Positions 8,193-15,826 of a stretch of DNA of 45,663 bases are shown here, in pieces. The notes under the pieces are model-generated. The model was not told where the DNA came from and ran no database searches. It saw only the letters and a list, made by a program, of their open reading frames with translations. The position numbers and the translations under genes are program-made. Within the stretch, counting starts at the first letter, position 1; each line of letters starts with the position of its first letter. The stretch spans positions 1-45,663 of the forward strand of contig CAIOKE010000261.1 of NCBI GenBank assembly GCA_903858815.1, written 5' to 3'. This DNA comes from an uncultured Planctomycetaceae bacterium (GTDB lineage Bacteria > Planctomycetota > Planctomycetia > Planctomycetales > Planctomycetaceae).

Positions 8193-8245
8193 GATCGTAT
8201 CTCCTGTCAGATTTCCGGAACCAGAGACCAGACACGCCTGAGGGC

Positions 8246-9475
8246 TCAGGACACCGGGGGCTGATAGCGTCGACAGTGCACACTGGATCGCTGCAGCAGA
8301 CTCTTCAACTGCTGTTCGATCGACACCAGCAGCGGATCAGCACCTGCACTGCGATCGCGCTGGGCAGACGCGATGATCGGTTCACCCACCTCGATCATCG
8401 CCCGGCGTGGCCCCAATCGCAATTCCGTGCCGTTCAAATGTTCGTTAAATCGCTCGATGGTCTCCAGAATCCGATCGACCGCAGGATCACCGGCAACGTA
8501 GTCCGAGGGATACAAGCTGAGCGACTGAGCCAACTCAGCCTGATTCAGCTGCGCCCAGCGACGGTCCATTTCAGCGGCGGGCAGCTGGCCATCGATCATT
8601 TCCGGAAGGATCGCCCGCCGCAGGTCCCGAACGCGAGCGATCACTGAGCCCGTTTGCTGCGATTTCAACCACTCCAGTTCCGCAGGGACCAGCAGATGGT
8701 CAATCAGGCGTTGCTGTCGTGCAGCCAGAGTTCCAGTCTGAGCAGAGCCGAGGTATTCCAGCTCCTTCAACGCCAGCAGCGCGCCGCCGACACGTATAAT
8801 GCGTTCCACGAGAGGGACACCTGTGAGCGGTTTCCACGACAGACGCTGCTCAATGCTGCTGAGCAGCGGTTCTGCCACGGCCTCAAGGTCCCCATCAAAC
8901 AGGTAACGGATGGCAACAGGGACGGCGAAGATCTGCCGCGCAGTCGCTTCCGACTGCCGACGGCAACGAACCGCCGCGGTACGCGCAATGAATGACACCC
9001 CCTCCTGAAGGGCGTTCAGTGAATCGTTCGCCTGACTCAGAGCCCCCTCCGGAAAAATCACAAGGGGCCGGGAGGCCGTCGCCAGAATACTGACCGCCTG
9101 CTCCACTGCCGCCCGGTCAATACCCTCGCGATAAATGCTGAATGCCCCCATGCGACGCAGCAAAAACGACTGCAACCTGCTGCCACGAAAAAGGTGCGAA
9201 CTGGCCATCACATGAAACGGCTGATCCAGGTCCGCAGACAAGGCCTGCAGCACCAGCGCATCAGACATCCGACAGTGGTTGGGCGTCAGCAGGATGCCAT
9301 GTCCCGCACGCTGCAGTTCCCGAATTCTTTCCGCACCCTCAACTCGAACTTCCTGCACTCCATAAGTGCGCTGTAGGTGGCCCGGCACCAGCCATGACAA
9401 CAAACGCGGCCAAAGCGAACCGGTGTGGGGCGGAACAAACTGGTAGCGTGAATCAACTGGCAGCAGTTTGGCCAT
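8246..9475 (-). CDS. PlsC-type 1-acylglycerol-phosphate acyltransferase family protein
   Basis: A 409-residue acyltransferase of the PlsC/LPLAT family, which transfers acyl chains to lysophospholipids or related acceptors at the cytoplasmic membrane. The catalytic motif NHCRMSD (NHX4D) is at residues 66-72, the acceptor-binding IFPEGALS at about 140-147. It is longer than a typical PlsC (about 240 residues); the C-terminal 200 residues are helical and of unknown role. The ATG at 9475 is chosen over the upstream 9577 because GGAG lies 9 bases before it and the upstream stretch is atypical. Whether it makes phosphatidic acid or another acyl-lipid is not known. Confidence 0.87.
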   Translation of the reverse strand: MAKLLPVDSRYQFVPPHTGSLWPRLLSWLVPGHLQRTYGVQEVRVEGAERIRELQRAGHGILLTPNHCRMSDALVLQALSADLDQPFHVMASSHLFRGSRLQSFLLRRMGAFSIYREGIDRAAVEQAVSILATASRPLVIFPEGALSQANDSLNALQEGVSFIARTAAVRCRRQSEATARQIFAVPVAIRYLFDGDLEAVAEPLLSSIEQRLSWKPLTGVPLVERIIRVGGALLALKELEYLGSAQTGTLAARQQRLIDHLLVPAELEWLKSQQTGSVIARVRDLRRAILPEMIDGQLPAAEMDRRWAQLNQAELAQSLSLYPSDYVAGDPAVDRILETIERFNEHLNGTELRLGPRRAMIEVGEPIIASAQRDRSAGADPLLVSIEQQLKSLLQRSSVHCRRYQPPVS

Positions 9476-9783
9476 CCTGAAAGTCTCCTGAAACGGGATG
9501 TAGCGACAAAACGTCAGATATGTTGCCGCAAAGCAGCATCCATGCCATTCCGCCCGAATAACTGCAACCCCAGGCAAGTCAACAGGTTACAGAGCCAAAA
9601 AGAAACTCTCGGCAGATCAGGAACAGCAGCAATTGCGCACTTCACATACATAAAACGCACAAACAAGCACTAATATCAAAGCGGTTTTGCCGATGGCCGG
9701 TGCTTGAAAATTGGTGTTTTCAACCGATTGACTCAGAAATCCAGTGTTGGTTACACTGTCGAAGACAGGGGCTCACCTCGCAA
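9476..9783. other. Intergenic region between divergent genes
   Basis: About 300 bp separating the minus-strand acyltransferase from the plus-strand His/Cys-rich protein. It should contain both promoters. It is more AT-rich near 9640-9680. I see no convincing -35/-10 pair, repeat or RNA gene. Open frames reaching upstream to 9700 (GTG) encode an atypical sequence and are probably not translated. Confidence 0.4.
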
Positions 9784-10263
9784 ATGCGGTGGTGGTCGGT
9801 GTTTGCTGCGCCCCTCAACTGCTTCGTGGCGGTGCCCTTCGTGTCTTCAGCGTTTTCGCAACTTCAACAGATGTGCCGGATGCTGGCGGTTCTTGCCGTA
9901 GTATTCAGTACCGTTGCTGCGCGCCCGCTGCACGAACTTGAGCATGCCACCACAACTGCCGCTCACCGTCCTGCCTGCAGTTGCGGCCATTTGCACAGTT
10001 CGTTTTCGGATCGGCACGCACAACCCCCTGCAGCAGATCCTTCAAAAAATGGGAGCAGGGGGACTGAAGGAGGCGGTGGCAACGGCCACCAGCATCAGAA
10101 CTGCAGTATTTGCCTTGCGTTTTGGTTTCAGACGCCGGCCACCTCGGCGACTTTGCCCATCCACAAACTGGCTCTGCAACCAACCATTCGCATCTGTGCA
10201 CAACCTCAGTGGTTCAGCCTTCCGGCACAGTTGCCGCTGCATCGCGGCCCGCCAATGGCCTGA
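9784..10263 (+). CDS. Small exported His/Cys-rich protein, DUF2946-like
   Basis: About 159 residues from this start. A hydrophobic stretch that could be a signal peptide (MLAVLAVVFSTVAA) is followed by HELEHA, then ACSCGHLHSS, a low-complexity linker, and HQHQNCSICLAFW. The C-terminus ends in LHRGPPMA. The spaced His and Cys pairs and the terminal RGPP resemble the DUF2946 family, small membrane or exported proteins sometimes found near metal-handling genes. Metal binding is plausible but unproven. The start is uncertain: 9700 (GTG), 9784 (ATG) and 9871 (ATG, best signal peptide) are all possible and none has a strong ribosome binding site. The nearest downstream gene is a DUF1559 gene. Confidence 0.5.
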   Translation: MRWWSVFAAPLNCFVAVPFVSSAFSQLQQMCRMLAVLAVVFSTVAARPLHELEHATTTAAHRPACSCGHLHSSFSDRHAQPPAADPSKNGSRGTEGGGGNGHQHQNCSICLAFWFQTPATSATLPIHKLALQPTIRICAQPQWFSLPAQLPLHRGPPMA

Positions 10264-10438
10264 CAGTTTCGCCTCGCGCCTGTTCACAAATCGCCCGCGG
10301 ACCGTTCCTGCCTGTCGCAGCTTTCCGAACGGCCCCACAACCGCCGCATGACAATCCCAGAGGATTGCTGCGCATTGCGTTTGTCTCTCTTACAATTCTT
10401 TCGGACTTCCCAGCCGGGTTGTCCTCACAGAGGACCTT

Positions 10439-11359
10439 ATGTCAGCACAGAATTCAGCACGCCTCCGTGCTTTTACCCTGATTGAACTGCTTGTTGTTAT
10501 TGCGATCATCGCCATTTTGGTTGCTCTGCTGTTACCCGCCGTACAGCAGGCGCGTGAGGCGGCACGAAGGACGGCCTGCAAGAATAACCTCAAACAGATC
10601 GGCCTTGCGCTGCAGAACTACCACGATGTCCACAGTGCATTCCCGCCAGGCTGGATTGCCGTGAATGCCTTCGGGTTCCCTTCCGCCCATGATGGCGACA
10701 GTGGCATTGGCTGGGCCGCTATGATTCTGCCACAGATGGAGCAGGATAACGCGTGGCGTCTGTTCAATCCGCGAGCTTCACTGGTAGATCCAGTGAATAC
10801 AGCATTCATCCGAGTCCAGATGCCGTCATACAAATGCCCGTCTGATCCCCAACCCGAATTCTTCGATCTGGTGGAAGAGGGTGGCAGTGCAGTTCTGGCG
10901 CGAGCTCCCATCGCCAACTACGTGGGCAGTTTCGGCACAGAAGAACTGCATGGGTGCGAAAATGCGCCCGGTAACTCGCCTGTGACTCGCACAGGGCAGT
11001 GCGTCGGCGATGGATACTTCTTTCACAACAGCAAAGTACGAATTGCCGACGTCACCGATGGTGGCAGTAACACATTCATCGTCGGCGAGCGTCGGACCAA
11101 TCGACAACTCAGCTGGTACTCCACGTGGCCCGGCATGTTCGCAGAAGCAGAAGAGGCTTTCCAGCGCGTGTTAGGAGTTGCTGACCACACACCTAACGAC
11201 CCGCACCTGCATTTTGATGACTTCAGCAGTCACCACACCGGGGGTGCCCAATTCTGTCTCGGGGACGGGTCTGTGCGATTCATCTCAAACAGCATCAGTG
11301 ACGTCGTTTACAAGAGCCTTGCCACGGTCAGCGGTGGCGAGATCGTGGGCGAATTCTGA
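10439..11359 (+). CDS. DUF1559 protein with type IV prepilin leader (2)
   Basis: A 306-residue DUF1559 protein. The leader is short (MSAQNSARLRA) before FTLIELLVV, so Ala replaces the usual Gly at the prepilin cleavage position. The conserved [20 protein letters not shown] and NLKQIGLALQNYHD segments follow. The C-terminal family motif HHTGGAQFCLGDGSVRFI is present. Two mid-protein motifs are typical of the family: SYKCPSDPQ and DGGSNTFIVGE. AGAGG lies 5 bases upstream of the ATG. It probably has its own transcript, ended by the long hairpin at 11433-11466. Whether Ala at -1 still permits prepilin peptidase cleavage is open. Confidence 0.92.
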   Translation: MSAQNSARLRAFTLIELLVVIAIIAILVALLLPAVQQAREAARRTACKNNLKQIGLALQNYHDVHSAFPPGWIAVNAFGFPSAHDGDSGIGWAAMILPQMEQDNAWRLFNPRASLVDPVNTAFIRVQMPSYKCPSDPQPEFFDLVEEGGSAVLARAPIANYVGSFGTEELHGCENAPGNSPVTRTGQCVGDGYFFHNSKVRIADVTDGGSNTFIVGERRTNRQLSWYSTWPGMFAEAEEAFQRVLGVADHTPNDPHLHFDDFSSHHTGGAQFCLGDGSVRFISNSISDVVYKSLATVSGGEIVGEF

Positions 11360-11432
11360 TGAGCATTCGCAGACTGGCCTCTTTGTGAAACAGTGGCGCC
11401 AGAGAGCCAGCCTGACGGGGCGAGGCGGCATG

Positions 11433-11466
11433 TTGACTGCGTGTCGAAGACCCGACGCGCAGTCAA
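11433..11466. terminator. Bidirectional terminator-like hairpin
   Basis: A 14 bp inverted repeat with one wobble pair (11433-11446 with 11453-11466) and a 6-base loop, AAGACC. It lies between the convergent DUF1559 gene (stop at 11359) and protoglobin gene (stop at 11473). There is no T-tract on either side, so it may act as a barrier or RNA-stabilising stem as much as an intrinsic terminator. Confidence 0.6.
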
Positions 11467-11472
11467 TACCCG

Positions 11473-12078
11473 TCACCCCTGCGTGTCCAAAGCCTGCAAC
11501 TGACCGCCCCCCTCATAGTGCCTCGATATCAGATCGCTCTGTATCCACAGCAGCTTGTTGAAAGCTCGCAGAGTCCGTACTTCCACGTCCCGTTCGAGGT
11601 TCAGCGAAAGTATCGTCTGGATGACGGCGTCGGCCACAAATCCCAGCAGGGCATTCATCTGTACCAGCGGCACGGACAAGGCTGGACTGCCAGCCTTCGG
11701 AGTGTGCATCGCACCAACATGATCAAGATAATTCACCATCGCAGTGTCGTAGTTCCGCGTCACCAGCGCTGCGAGATATCCGGCCAGATGCCGCTTGCGA
11801 AACCGGATCATCTCGTGATCCGGTTGCAGGGCAGCAATGTCCGTCGGGATGCTTCCGGTGTAACCCGACTGCCGCGACAGAAAATGACGCTTCGTGTTCT
11901 CCCAACTGAAGAGTCGCTCATAGACGGCGTCAACAAGTTGTGGCACGCGAGGTGCAATCAGGGGTGCAGCTGCCAGCAGAGCAGACTGATCAGCAGTCTC
12001 GAACCCAATGAATGTGGCGACCCACTCAAACCGTGCAACCGGGTCGCGTTCCAACAGATCTTCATCGACTCGCTTCAT
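11473..12078 (-). CDS. Protoglobin-domain haem protein
   Basis: A 201-residue single-domain protoglobin. The N-terminal part has the globin-sensor pattern FEWVATFIGFETADQSALL. Residues about 108-126 (RNYDTAMVNYLDHVGAMH) line up closely with the F-helix region of Methanosarcina acetivorans protoglobin as I remember it, placing H125 as the proximal haem ligand. The length matches stand-alone protoglobins; no cyclase, kinase or methyl-accepting domain is attached. Protoglobins bind O2, CO and NO. The ATG at 12078 has GGAGG 6 bases upstream, better than the upstream start at 12117. It is divergent from an Rrf2 regulator 108 bp away, suggesting gas- or redox-dependent control. Confidence 0.85.
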   Translation of the reverse strand: MKRVDEDLLERDPVARFEWVATFIGFETADQSALLAAAPLIAPRVPQLVDAVYERLFSWENTKRHFLSRQSGYTGSIPTDIAALQPDHEMIRFRKRHLAGYLAALVTRNYDTAMVNYLDHVGAMHTPKAGSPALSVPLVQMNALLGFVADAVIQTILSLNLERDVEVRTLRAFNKLLWIQSDLISRHYEGGGQLQALDTQG

Positions 12079-12186
12079 GAGATGCCTCCGAAACAACACC
12101 ACCAACAATGCAGACATGCTGACCTTATTGTCTTCTTTTATTTTAGGACCTCAATATCCAATTTCTCAAACTGAGGGCAGGCGACC
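12079..12186. promoter_or_regulatory. Shared divergent promoter region, protoglobin / Rrf2
   Basis: This 108 bp stretch must carry both promoters. It is markedly AT-rich at 12120-12170. A spaced inverted repeat CCTCA...TGAGG lies just before the Rrf2 ribosome binding site and could be an Rrf2 operator, but its arms are only 5 bp. No canonical NsrR or IscR box is recognised. Confidence 0.35.
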
Positions 12187-12642
12187 ATGTTTTCTCAGAC
12201 GGTGGAGTATGCGTTGCGAGCGATGATTCACCTTGCTGGCAGTGCTCCACAAGCCTGCACGACAGACCAGATCGCAGCAACAACGCAGGTGCCTCGGGCT
12301 TATCTTTCGAAAGTCCTGCAGGGCCTGTCGCAGGCGGGGCTGGTGCGGTCCCAACGTGGTCTCCGAGGTGGTATTTCGCTTGGAAAAACGCCGGAAACAC
12401 TGACGATACTGGAGATTGTGAATGCGGTTGAACCGTTACAGCGTATTCGCACATGCCCCTTGAATCTTGAGTCTCATGGACCGCATCTGTGCCCGTTGCA
12501 TCAACGGATGGACGACGCAATCGCAGCGGTGGAGGAGGCATTTCGCGGGACGACGCTGGCGGAATTACTGGCGATTCCATCTGCCAGTGTGCCGTTGTGC
12601 AACTTCCCGCGGCCAGCTGGGGCGGGTGCGAGGCTGGATTGA
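12187..12642 (+). CDS. Rrf2-family transcriptional regulator with reduced Fe-S cysteine set
   Basis: A 151-residue Rrf2 regulator (family of IscR, NsrR and RirA). The winged helix-turn-helix lies at about residues 10-65 (VEYALRAMIHLA, VPRAYLSKVLQGLSQAGLV, RGLRGGISL). IscR and NsrR hold an Fe-S cluster with three cysteines in a short loop. Here C90 and C102 are present, but the middle position is Ser (RTCPLNLESHGPHLCPLH), with His nearby and further cysteines at 24 and 138. It may bind a cluster with unusual ligation or sense another signal. AGG lies 5 bases before the ATG. Its divergent partner is a protoglobin, pointing to NO, O2 or redox sensing. Confidence 0.88.
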   Translation: MFSQTVEYALRAMIHLAGSAPQACTTDQIAATTQVPRAYLSKVLQGLSQAGLVRSQRGLRGGISLGKTPETLTILEIVNAVEPLQRIRTCPLNLESHGPHLCPLHQRMDDAIAAVEEAFRGTTLAELLAIPSASVPLCNFPRPAGAGARLD

Positions 12643-12716
12643 CCGATTTCTGAACGAACTGGCAATCACGGTCGCCAGAGATTTCCGTTTTTACACCCAA
12701 TCTTACTCACAGTGAA

Positions 12717-12745
12717 TTGACTCGAATTCCGAAAAACAGTAAAGC
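12717..12745 (+). promoter_or_regulatory. Sigma70-like promoter of the third DUF1559 gene
   Basis: TTGACT (12717-12722), a 17 bp spacer, then TAAAGC (12740-12745). The -35 matches the consensus at five of six positions; the -10 is weak (three of six). The predicted transcription start near 12752 gives a 5' UTR of about 108 bases and coincides with the dyad at 12754-12771. Confidence 0.4.
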
Positions 12746-12753
12746 TGAAGGTT

Positions 12754-12771
12754 GTACAGTGAACATTGTAC
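12754..12771. promoter_or_regulatory. 18 bp operator-like dyad at the predicted start site
   Basis: GTACAGTGAACATTGTAC is an 18 bp imperfect palindrome with seven of nine positions complementary (outer arms GTACA/TGTAC). It sits just downstream of the predicted -10 of the DUF1559 gene, where a repressor would block transcription. The adjacent upstream gene encodes an Rrf2 regulator, a candidate but unproven binder. Confidence 0.4.
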
Positions 12772-12859
12772 TGACGCGCACAAAAGCAGCAGGACTGCCC
12801 GCACAGTGTGCTCACGTTCACCAGAATTCTGTTTTCATAGTGTTTTTCAGGGGTTATCA

Positions 12860-13897
12860 ATGAAACTCAGCTCAATGAAACGCAGTGCGTTCACGTTGAT
12901 CGAGCTGCTGGTGGTAATTGCGATCATCGCCATTCTGGTGGCGTTATTGCTACCTGCTGTGCAGCAGGCTCGCGAAGCAGCCCGACGTACCCAGTGTAAG
13001 AACAATCTGAAGCAGATCGGGATAGCGATGCACAACTATCACGACGTCAACAACCAGTTTCCACCCAGCATTGGCTGGAACCCGGGACCGGCCTACAGAG
13101 ACGACATCGTCGCCGCGTTTTCCGACAAAGTCTTTATGCTTCCGTACATCGAGCGTTCGAACGAGTTCCAGCGTCTGCGTTATGACCAGTATCCGTACCA
13201 TCACTGGTACCGTGGCAGCAACACCGCACTCAGCGGCCGTCTGCCGGTGTTCAACTGTCCGTCGCAGAACGGTCCAAACCAGAACGGTGCTGACGGCAAC
13301 TTCACTTACGCAATCAACAACGGTGTGCAGCGACTGTCGACCAACAACGGTAGCTCGGCGATCAGTGGCTGGGAAGGCAATCACAACGGCGTAGCCTCGT
13401 ACCTTGGCAACGGCAGCAACCAGGACGCTCCGGTCGGCTTCCACAACATGCCGGACGGCAGCAGCAACACGGTTGCTTATGCCGAATTTGCGATGGATCT
13501 GTTTGTTCCAGAGCCTTACGGTCCTCGAACGAAGCAGATCAAGACGTGGGCCAGTGGCAACACTCACGTGCAGCTGCGTCAGAACTGTCTGGCGATCACT
13601 TCTTCCGCTGACAACGGTGGTGGCCGTCACGCGATGCGTGGCGCTGGCTGGTCGTGGTCCTTCGTGGGTGCTGGCAACGTGTATTCTCACAACATGAACG
13701 TCAACGAAACATCCTGTCACTCCAACGAAGGTGACTGGTATGGATCAACCATGATGAGTGCCTCCAGCTGGCACACTGGCGGGGCTCAGGTTTGCCTTGC
13801 TGACGGTTCTGTCAAATTCATCAGTGAAAACATCGACTATGCGACCTGGGTTCGTCTCGGGGCTCGTAATGATGGACAGGTGATTGGCGAGTACTAA
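12860..13897 (+). CDS. DUF1559 protein with type IV prepilin leader (3), probably highly expressed
   Basis: A 345-residue DUF1559 protein. The leader [10 protein letters not shown] precedes FTLIELLVV, again with Ala at the cleavage position. The conserved [18 protein letters not shown] and [18 protein letters not shown] motifs are present. The body is rich in Asn, Gly and Ser. Codon use is strongly selective: Asn is almost always AAC and Arg very often CGT, as in abundant proteins. The ATG at 12860 has AGGGG 6 bases upstream; the reading frame extends further upstream but across the predicted promoter. A recognisable promoter, an operator-like dyad and a strong terminator make it a single-gene unit. 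It could be a major pilus-like or surface protein. Confidence 0.93.
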   Translation: MKLSSMKRSAFTLIELLVVIAIIAILVALLLPAVQQAREAARRTQCKNNLKQIGIAMHNYHDVNNQFPPSIGWNPGPAYRDDIVAAFSDKVFMLPYIERSNEFQRLRYDQYPYHHWYRGSNTALSGRLPVFNCPSQNGPNQNGADGNFTYAINNGVQRLSTNNGSSAISGWEGNHNGVASYLGNGSNQDAPVGFHNMPDGSSNTVAYAEFAMDLFVPEPYGPRTKQIKTWASGNTHVQLRQNCLAITSSADNGGGRHAMRGAGWSWSFVGAGNVYSHNMNVNETSCHSNEGDWYGSTMMSASSWHTGGAQVCLADGSVKFISENIDYATWVRLGARNDGQVIGEY

Positions 13898-13927
13898 GAT
13901 TTCCGCAGCGACCTGTTGTTGATTCTG

Positions 13928-13961
13928 GCCGGAGTGTCGCAGGACATTCCGGCTTTTTTTT
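13928..13961 (+). terminator. Rho-independent terminator after the third DUF1559 gene
   Basis: An 11 bp stem, GCCGGAGTGTC/GACATTCCGGC, with one G-T pair (13928-13938 with 13943-13953), loop GCAG, followed directly by eight T residues. It is the clearest intrinsic terminator in the window, 30 bp beyond the stop codon. Its position argues against the long upstream start (13916) of the next reading frame. Confidence 0.9.
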
Positions 13962-13996
13962 GCCCGTTCATCTGTGTTCCAGCCGTCCCTGCTGGC

Positions 13997-15826
13997 ATGA
14001 AGTCACGTCTGATGCACCGCATCCTTTTACTCCATTTACTGTGTCTTACCATTTGCGGATGTGGCGGTACTGAGTCTGACTCGGGATCAGCAACTCTGAG
14101 TGGCGAGCAATCGGAGACAGCAGCATCGGGTGGCGCACCTCCAACCTCTTCAGCAACCCGTAGTTTTGCCCCTCCTCCTCCGGTTATGGTTGAGAATGAA
14201 ATTCGCGATGGGGTTGAGCCTTTGTTTTCCGATGCAGCCACCGCATTGGGGATCGAATTTCGTTTTTTCGAGGACCGAGTGCCTGGTCGTTTTCTGCTGC
14301 CTGAGGTCATGGGGGGTGGTGTCGCATGGCTTGATGTGGACCTTGATGGCTGGCAGGACCTGTACTTCACCAACGGTGCTGTGCTGGTGCCAGGCACAGC
14401 GTCCGCTGCGGAAACTGCTCCAGGAAACCGCCTGTATCTCAGCCGTCGCGGACTGCGGTTCTCAGATGTTTCCCTCGTCAGTGGATCCAGTGATACAGGC
14501 TACGGTCAGGGCGTTGCAGCAGGTGATTTTGACGCTGACGGTTTTCCGGACCTGTTCATATCAAATTATGGCAGGGACGTTTTGTACCACAACAACGGCG
14601 ATGGTACGTATTCGGATATCACCCAGTCTGCCTCCATCGGAGACCCGCTCTGGAGCACAAGCGCGGTGTGGCTGGATCTGAATGACGACGGGCATCTTGA
14701 CCTTTACTGTGCCAATTATATGGACGTCACACCTGGCAACAGTGAGCCGTGTCTCTATGAGGGGCGCGTTGGTTACTGTGGCCCGGGGAAGTTCAATGGC
14801 CTGCGAGATTCTGTCTGGCTGAGTGATGGAACGGGGGGCTTTCGTGATGGTGCTGCAGAGCTGGGACTGGAAGCGCCGCCATCGAAAGGCCTTGCGATCT
14901 GTGCGGTGGACCTGGACCGCGATCTGCGTGCGGAGATTTACGTAGCGAACGACATGGAGTCCAATCTGCTGTTCACTCGCACGCCCGCTGTGGGCGCACC
15001 GGCCCAGCCTGATGTGGTGAAATGGCGAGAGCTGGCCAGCCTCGCAGGTGCAGCCGTCGGTGGCGATGGACTGAATGAAGCCAGCATGGGAATTGCCGCT
15101 GCCGACTATGACAATGACGGACAGGTGGATCTGTACCTGACTCACTATTATCAGATGAAGAACACGTTGTATCGCAATCTTGGTGGACTGTTGTTTGAGG
15201 ACAACAGTCTGCGCAGTGGAGTTGCAGCGACCAGTCTGTCATTTCTTGGCTTCGGTACCGTGCCACTCGACTTCAATCGCGACGGCTGGCAGGACATTTT
15301 CGTCGCCAATGGGCATGTGCTGGGGCCTGCGATTGAGCCCAACGCAATGACTCCGCAGCTGCTGATGAACGATGGTCGCCGCTTCCGCGATGTCTCTTCC
15401 CGAGCAGGGCCATATTTCGTGGACGCGTGGATTGGACGTGGAGTTTCTGCGGGGGATTTTGACAACAACGGTTCAACGGACGTGGCGGTCAGTCACATTG
15501 ATCGTCCGGTGTCTGTACTGCGAAATGAAACGTCAGCTGACTCTGCCTGGCTGGGCCTGCGTCTGAGCCGAATCGATCGACGTTCTTGCTGCGGAGCGCG
15601 AGTCAAGGTGACGATTGGCGACAGAACGACCGAGCAGTCTCTGTCTGCTGGTGGCAGCTATCTTTCAACGAACGATGACCGACTGTTGTTTTACGGATCG
15701 CCTGCAGCTGCATTGGCTGAAGTGGAAGTCCTGTGGCCGGACGGCGTAAGTTCGATGTACTCAGTACCGGTCAATCAGCATTATCAGGTGCTGCAGGGAC
15801 GTGAACCATCAGGGGCAGTCCGATGA
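13997..15826 (+). CDS. FG-GAP/VCBS + ASPIC/UnbV lipoprotein (CRTAC1-like)
   Basis: A 609-residue exported protein. The signal sequence ends LLCLTICGCGG, suggesting lipidation. The body is a beta-propeller of FG-GAP/VCBS repeats, visible as calcium-binding loops: DVDLDGWQDLYF, DFDADGFPDLFI, DLNDDGHLDLYC, DYDNDGQVDLYL, DFNRDGWQDIFV and DFDNNGSTDVAV. The C-terminal about 100 residues are an ASPIC/UnbV domain (AWLGLRL, GARVKVTIGD, LWPDGVSSMY). This architecture matches CRTAC1-like proteins. It probably acts at the cell surface in binding or adhesion. The ATG at 13997 lies beyond the preceding terminator; the ribosome binding site is weak. The stop overlaps the TPR gene start (ATGA). Confidence 0.9.
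   Translation: MKSRLMHRILLLHLLCLTICGCGGTESDSGSATLSGEQSETAASGGAPPTSSATRSFAPPPPVMVENEIRDGVEPLFSDAATALGIEFRFFEDRVPGRFLLPEVMGGGVAWLDVDLDGWQDLYFTNGAVLVPGTASAAETAPGNRLYLSRRGLRFSDVSLVSGSSDTGYGQGVAAGDFDADGFPDLFISNYGRDVLYHNNGDGTYSDITQSASIGDPLWSTSAVWLDLNDDGHLDLYCANYMDVTPGNSEPCLYEGRVGYCGPGKFNGLRDSVWLSDGTGGFRDGAAELGLEAPPSKGLAICAVDLDRDLRAEIYVANDMESNLLFTRTPAVGAPAQPDVVKWRELASLAGAAVGGDGLNEASMGIAAADYDNDGQVDLYLTHYYQMKNTLYRNLGGLLFEDNSLRSGVAATSLSFLGFGTVPLDFNRDGWQDIFVANGHVLGPAIEPNAMTPQLLMNDGRRFRDVSSRAGPYFVDAWIGRGVSAGDFDNNGSTDVAVSHIDRPVSVLRNETSADSAWLGLRLSRIDRRSCCGARVKVTIGDRTTEQSLSAGGSYLSTNDDRLLFYGSPAAALAEVEVLWPDGVSSMYSVPVNQHYQVLQGREPSGAVR

Noticed and set aside
12950-13720. Minus-strand frame of 256 codons opposite the third DUF1559 gene
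   Set aside because: It arises from the strong codon bias of the real gene (AAC and CGT read on the other strand) and its composition is unnatural.
13916-13996. Upstream extension of the ASPIC/FG-GAP gene to 13916
   Set aside because: It would place the start inside the rho-independent terminator of the preceding gene.
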